Shown here in pieces: positions 57,988-64,000 of a stretch of DNA of 64,000 bases. A model generated the notes under the pieces. The model worked only from the letters and a program-made list of their open reading frames with translations, was not told where the DNA came from and made no database searches. Location of the stretch: the NCBI GenBank assembly GCA_963978905.1, contig OZ022260.1:34241326-34305325 (forward strand), written 5' to 3'. A program made the translations under genes and the position numbers. Position 1 is the first letter of the stretch. Every line of letters starts with the position of its first letter. This DNA is from Trichostrongylus colubriformis. Its lineage: Eukaryota; Nematoda; Chromadorea; Rhabditida; Trichostrongylidae.

Positions 57988-60900
57988 ATGAGTAACTCCG
58001 GGCACCCACATGCTATCAAGCGATGTCGTAGTCTTTCAATGATAGGAAGTATTGGTACGCCTGCTCAAAGGTATGTAGACATTCTTACACGATCTTGATT
58101 TCGGAACCCCGAACTGCATCTGTTTTTGTTTAAGAAAATCCAGCAAAGGCACGCCACACAAAGTCTACCGTGGTCGGTTAAGTCTTGGACGAGGTGGAGC
58201 TGCAGCAGGACGAAGTTAGTGCGTGTGGTACTATCCGATCACTGTGGAATTGCAACTATAACTACATTTCAGTTCGCCGGAAAGTTCGGAATGACTACTC
58301 TTACTTACATGGAGATGATGATGATGATGACGATTACTATCTCAGTGGCAGCCATGCATCGGTTAGTCTGTCTACCTTAGTTGATAGATTTTGATAGGAA
58401 TAGGAATCGAACAGGCTTAATTTCAGCCCTGATTTTTCTTTTGCATTTGTCTATTTAGACTCAACGCCCCGGTTCTTCACCTGCTTTTCGTTGTCTCGCT
58501 GTCATTGAACGTGCATCCTCAAGTTCAAGCTCTGCGGCAGATTTTGCAAAAGTGGACGGATCGAACACAGATGGGGTGTTCTCGGACGTTGCTGAAGATG
58601 AAAGGTTCGAGCTTTTGAGCTTCCTTTTGTTCATGTATGCTTAATGAAACTACTGAAGTTGATGTTTGAGGTTGTTCAAAGACTACGTTCTATGCCATAC
58701 TTCTAATAGCTCCCATTGGGCCTTAATTAGGTCTCGTAGAGATTACCATTTAGCTCATCGTAGATCATTTCCAGTGTGTATTTGTGGTCACCAATCGGTA
58801 GTTTAGAAATAATCTCTACCGTGATCTCGACAACTTCCTTTGTGCTGATAGATATATGTCGTCGAAGCTCACTATGGCTAACTTTCCTGGTAGAACAGAA
58901 CAGGTGACTGGCTGTTTGATTAAGTTTTTGATTTTTCTGTGAGGTCGTTTATTGGTTTTCCAGACGTTCACGATTGGATCGAAAAAGGAGCAGCATCGTT
59001 ATGGTGACGTTTTATGGTTGATTTTGCGTGCATACTTCAGCGGAAGGTTTGATGTTTTCCTTTTGGTGCCTTTGTATCAATATTTTTTTCAAGAGCGCTA
59101 TATTTTGCTAATTCTTTCGAAAGCGCTATATCTGGCTAACCCCGTTTAAGTGAGCTTGACTGTTAGTGCGTTGTTTTTTGATTTTAGGGTTTGTGCTAAA
59201 GTGTTCATTAGATTTCATATATTCCAAGGAACCTATCAATTTCGTTGTTCAGAGAAGTGTCCGGTGGACAGGACGCAACGTTTGAGATGGATGCTTTGGT
59301 TTGTGCCAAGCGTGAGGAAAGAAGTGAGATACTGGAGAAGATTGTACGTTATACAGCTATCCCGGTCACAGAAGGCTACGAATGTATAGAAACCCACTAT
59401 ATGACTCACTTGAAAAGCACTAGAAAAGAAGGTGAACTCATGGTTGTTCTGTGATCATATCGCTATTTGGTTTTGGATACAGAGCAACTGCTTTCATTTC
59501 AGTTAATGAACTACTAACAGAATTCGAAAAGTATCAGGCGCTGTTTCCTCACTCCAAAGCAATGGAGGATGATTGTATTAAGAGAAAAGGAGTAGCATTT
59601 ACAAAACAACTACTCGATAAAGTCACGTTACTGGTCACTTGGTTGAACACCGTAGAAGATCTGGCTTCGAAAATCACGCAGGTACTATGAAATCATATAA
59701 TTTATCTCTAAATACTATTGGTAGCGCTTCTCTTTCAGCTTGGCACTGTATTTGAAGTCAGTCGGGTTCCTGATGCCGAGAAACATTGGCCTCGGCCGCT
59801 ACACAGTTCATCCTGGAGTGTTGGACTCCGTGATGCACGACCGGTGTTTAAGGCCTTTGTGAAGCGGTGTCTTCTCCTTAGGGTATGTTTAGTTGCCCAG
59901 GCAATCGACAATTTTTCCGTAGCCATGCATTTGAAGCGTTTCACGTTAAATCCGATATGTGAGTTCGGTAACTCCCCTTTCTTCTACTGCGAGACGGCTG
60001 ACCTAACGACAAAAAGGGAGTATCGTGAAATCTGAGTATTCTGTTAGGAGTAGTTTGGCAATCCCTCGACGTCTGTGGGGATGATGAGGAGGGGTCATAT
60101 AGACAATTCTTAGAAAGGAAATGCACCAATCTCGTCTTCAGCTGTGGCACTCCTTACTAGACTAGCAGCCAGCATACAGGGGTGTGTACCCTTACATCAG
60201 GATGCCGCACGACGACGAGCGGCGTGCGACACAGTGTGTGCGAGCTATGCGCGTCGCGGTGGTTGGGTCTCAGAACAATTACAACGTAATGCTAGGGATG
60301 CGATACGCACCTGACTTCTAATCGCTTCGGGACCCAACAGCATGAGGCCTTCAGCTCGTCCGCATTTCTTTGCTTGCGGCATGCCGCAGTGCGGCATCCT
60401 AACGTAGAGGTACACACCCAGCATACAGCATCATGGGAAGTCAGTGTGTTTTCATATTGATCAATGGTTTGCAGGGCATGAAACGGGTAGTAGCCCGAGT
60501 ATGGGAAGTGTGCGAACGAACAATCATGAAAACCGCAATTCTTCTCCAACCGCCCATTGCCAGTTATGCACATGCGGCCTCTAGGCAACGAACAATGTTA
60601 CGGTTGACGTCAGTTCAGGTTTGAACTTGCTTCCTTGGTTGTTTCAAAGCAAATTTCTTTTTTTACTTTCAATGCAAAGTACATACGGCCTCTTCGCACA
60701 TACAGTTTTTGCAGATGGAGCGGTATAGTGAGATGTTCAACTACACTCTTACTAGCGAAAAGGCTAAAGCAATACGTTTGCCTTCGGTCGGACCGATGTT
60801 CATTTTTGTCCTTGGTGTTCGCCTAGAACTTGCTCGGGAGTGGTTAAGCGTGAGGTTCGTTTTTTTTTTCAAGAGTGGCTACTCTCCCCGCATTTTCGTA

Positions 60901-63900
60901 TTTCATAATTTTGTAGGTCCAAATGGAAAATACCAGATGGTGCAGAAATGGATATTCTGACGATGGACACCTTAATTGAAGATTGTCGTGATTGTGTTGA
61001 TGAGGCTGTACGGTTAGTATTTCTTTTGCGTTCTGCTGTGAAGCATAGCGATACATGAGTTTCAGAGCGAAGTTGTTTTTCCTGGACGTCATTCAATCTA
61101 TATGTCCCAAAGGAAAAAAGGGAAAACTTTGTACAGCTGATTTCGAGAATACCTTGAAAGACGTCTTTGAGGTTTGGGTTTCATATTTGTCATTGTCATT
61201 TTCATCATTATTTATTTTCATATTTTTCGAATTATTTCTTCTTTCTTGATACGAAACGGAAATAACAGTTTCAACTTTCCGTTGCATTGCGTTGCTACCG
61301 TTAGCTATTTCAATGATTTTCTAGAAATATCTCGGCTATGTTGAGCGCTGGTGTGATTCCGTAGCTCAGAGTGGTGATCTGGGAAGATTATTCACCAGGT
61401 TAGAGGAAGAATGGCGGACAGCATTCCAATGTTCACTTCATATTCACTCCGGTCTCGACATGCTCGCGTCATCATTCTGGTACGATTAAGTGTACTTTGG
61501 GAAAATTAGCCTGAGTGGTCGAGGGGAGAGGGATCGAACTGGCGTTTCCTGAATTCTAGGTTACTCTATAATAACTTTTTTCACTTCTAGCACGTATTTT
61601 CCTCATTTGCTGGATGAGCTCGTGGTGAAATTCTGGGAAACCAGTATGGAGAAGATCACTGAAAAACACGGCGTTCGTGAATTGGAAGATGAGAGAAGTT
61701 TTGATGAGACTGATAACGGATATGACAGGTTTGCATTTTTCAAACAGTCCTCCTGGATTTCTGTTTTATTCCGAGTTTCGTATTTTTCTATTTACAGCCA
61801 AACTCGTGAGCAAACGACGATGTTCACAGCCTTCCGAGCGTATAATAGTGTGATCAGAGAGGTAGGTCCTGATATGTTATTTTACTAGCGGGATTTGTTT
61901 TTGTTGGAGCGGACATATTAGAGTACTGTATTATGTTTTTTAGGTGAAAGAGCGTTCTGCGAGACTTGTTGCTTTGCTTCGTGGTGCATTAGCGGACCTT
62001 CATGATGCGTCGGGCTACGTAATGACCCAGCCTTTGGAGGATGTTCTGGCTGCTTTACGGCCTGATTATTGCTTGGTTGGTTACAGTTTATTACATTCAG
62101 TGCTAGAAATTACTGATTTCTATAATTTATAGGTTGACTTCGGCGAAGAGTCGGTGGCGGTGTGTGTTCTGATTGACTCAGCTAGCGCAGATAAAGCTTT
62201 GGCACAGGACTTAGTCACTGCACTAGCTGAAGGACGCAAACCTGACTCTGGGCGCATAATTGTGTTTCCAAAGCAAGAGCTCAGGTGAGTGGGTTTAGTG
62301 TTTTACAGTAAGAGGTTCTTACAGCTGTGGTTATGACATAATATTATTTTTGCTCGATTTGAGCATCTGTGCGTTCTATCTATGAAGCTATCACTCAGTT
62401 TTTGAATTAAGGTGGCTGTGGAATTATCGGCGTGTGAATCTTACTCTTGAGGAGAGTGTCATGGAAAATATCCATTATCTGAGGGTGAGCTTATTTTTTA
62501 TGCGTCTTCGAATGTCGCCTCTTTTTTGTTTTGCTCCTGCCTTTATCTTAATTGCGAAGCCCTCTTGCTGGTTCATTCTTTGTTTCACAGTTGCTGTAAT
62601 CCATAGATGCTATTCTTTTTTTTTGGCAGCAATGGTCTTAGCTGCATTGCGACCACAGCCATGCGATCACAGGCATGTTAAGTACTTAGTGGTTCCAGAC
62701 TGATGTAGTCTGTGCTGTTGGTGTGGATTGTAAATTGGAAAAACGTTATGTTGGGATGTTTGAACTGATACTAACGTCTTGTTCATCGCATCACAATGTG
62801 GACCGGGAACTAAGGAAATTGGCGGTAAGAATGGAATTTGCATGTAGTTCGGTTGACACCATTTTTATTGCTAGGAGTTTCTCAAGATTGAAGCCCCTTA
62901 TGATTATTGTCGCTTCAGGAAGCCTTCTTGGAGCTGACAGATAGTCTGGCCCGCGGAATAACGGCACTATGCTCTGATGTTCAGCGAACCTATGATTCCA
63001 TAAAAATGCGTGATTCAGTGCACTGGACCCTGATTCAGGCTTTCAACTTTGCCTTCCAGGTAAGGTTTCCTTTCGCTTTTTGTTTTCCCTCTACTATCTG
63101 AGTGATATCCAAGATCCTATTTGATAGCAAGTAACCAGCTAGAACAGCTACGATCTGTAACCACTGCCGCGCAGCTAATTACGATCTATCATATGTCTAA
63201 TAATTATTTGTCTAATAATTGATCCATAAATTGTATAGAACGCTTTGCTCTACGTCTTGTTTCTTTCAGGGATTAATGTCAGAGGCATGTTGTAAGAGCA
63301 CCCACTTACTGAAAAAATTGATTTTCATAATTTGATGATAGCATTGTAGCTCGTGGGATGTCCAATCTCAGCAGGATCGTGGTCTATGAATTTTCGAATA
63401 AGTATTGCGTAAAAGTATGGTTCAAAGCTCGTTTTTCATTATTTATGGATCGCCCTGTTTATGAAATTAGTTGCAAAAAAGCTGTGAAATTAAAATGTTT
63501 GCGATCGTTCCAAGGTTAAGCGCCGTTCACTTGAAATCCGATAGATCTTGAGAACTTCTTTTCCTCCCTCAAAAAATTTTTTGTTATTCTATTTTTTGAT
63601 ATGTCTACCATTTTTTCCTTGTTTCTATTTTATTTTTGTTAACATTATCGAATTTTAAACTTCCTCTCGGTTCTGTTCAATTCTTCTATTTTTTTGAAGC
63701 GAATTTCCACTTCGTTTTATTCTAGCTACACCGAGAAGTCTGTCGTTATGTTGGTGACTCATATTTGGCCGATTTTGGAATGCAGTTAGTCTCACGGGGT
63801 CTTGATGTCATACATCAGTGGAAGGAGCTGGTATGTCGGTCAAGACAGTCTCAGGCATGGCTGAGATGATTTAGGTTTTAAAAAAGCTTGTTATGTTCCA

Positions 63901-64000
63901 GGTAGCAGTTATGAAACCACAACCATCTCCTCATATTCCGCTTTGGGCTAGTCATGCCTTCAACTTCATTCATTTTCTCACTGACCCCAAATATACTGAG
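57988..64000 (+). CDS. mtk-1: MAP3K4/MTK1-type MAP kinase kinase kinase, N-terminal part (runs off right edge)
   Basis: MAP3K upstream of p38/JNK stress signalling. Exons: 57988-58070, 58135-58214, 58273-58361, 58459-58604, 58807-58903, 58964-59046, 59253-59431, 59503-59681, 59739-59882, 60475-60618, 60715-60854, 60917-61012, 61066-61171, 61325-61479, 61591-61728, 61798-61861, 61944-62075, 62133-62284, 62412-62484, 62699-62824, 62919-63059, 63726-63830, 63902-64000. That is 2751 nt, 917 residues, one frame. The family's non-catalytic helical region is recognisable: EFEKYQALFPHSKAMEDD with VTWLNTVEDLASKI (human QALFP...LWLNTIKDLN), LGTVFEVSRV, and WTLIQAFNFAFQLHREVCRY followed by WASHAFNFIHFLTDP (human YNFGFEYHKEVVRL and QGFDFLQAIEP). 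N-terminal ~190 residues are Ser/Arg-rich with an acidic run (six to seven Asp at about residue 70). The Ser/Thr kinase domain must lie to the right of the window. Confidence 0.9.
60180..60419. mobile_element. MITE with 9-bp target duplication in mtk-1 intron 9
   Basis: The 240-bp element begins GGGTGTGTACCCTTACATCA and ends with the inverted 'cctaacgtagaggtacacaccc'; the next 13 bases inwards ('ggatgccgcac') are also paired. It is flanked on both sides by the same nine bases, AGCATACAG (60171-60179 and 60420-60428). A 9-bp duplication points to a Mutator-like (or, less likely, hAT-like) transposase. Confidence 0.85.

Overview
The window is eukaryotic and almost certainly from a clade V nematode, most likely a strongylid (hookworm/barber-pole-worm type). 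The genes are cut into many short exons joined by introns with GTAAGT-like donors and TTTCAG/TTTTAG acceptors. Several start codons sit a few bases after an acceptor with no upstream exon, as in spliced-leader trans-splicing. The best matches are nematode proteins (UNC-8 degenerin, RAGC-1, VPS-51, MTK-1, RPL-10). The vps-51/mtk-1 pair keeps the neighbour order I remember from C. elegans (B0414.8/B0414.7). The long repeat-filled introns fit a strongylid better than a Caenorhabditis; the genus is inference.

Layout: 1-120, 5' exon of an innexin (minus, leaves the left edge). 6957-14570, an unc-8-type DEG/ENaC channel (plus, 21 exons, frame intact). 15074-17658, the Rag GTPase RagC/D (minus, 10 exons, 349 aa), tail to tail with unc-8. 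20067-23305, an unrecognised TPR-repeat protein (minus, 3' end not found). 23.5-32 kb, a gene-free block of nested mobile elements. 33031-47361, a 519-aa acyl-CoA synthetase of the 4CL/luciferase type (plus, 13 exons) whose large introns hold further elements. 49324-50861, ribosomal protein uL16/RPL10 (plus, 3 exons, 214 aa). 51980-57228, vps-51 (plus). 57988 to the right edge, the N-terminal two thirds of the MAP3K4 homologue mtk-1 (plus; kinase domain lies beyond the window).

The genes do not form one pathway. Membrane excitability and coupling (innexin, degenerin), nutrient sensing (RagC), lipid activation (acyl-CoA synthetase), translation (RPL10), retrograde trafficking (Vps51) and stress MAPK signalling (MTK1) sit side by side.

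The most striking non-genic content is the repeat landscape. There is a 1.38-kb near-perfect palindrome with mariner-like ends and four small hairpins per arm (44433-45810). A second copy of it is split by a 7.6-kb insertion (23504-31945). A Russian-doll nest of at least four elements fills one acyl-CoA synthetase intron. A tRNA-derived SINE lies in introns of three genes. At least seven MITE families are present, one ending 9 bases before an unc-8 splice acceptor. Exon boundaries were read by eye from splice motifs and phase continuity. All assembled frames stay open, except for a short unresolved stretch in vps-51 and the unresolved ends of the TPR gene.
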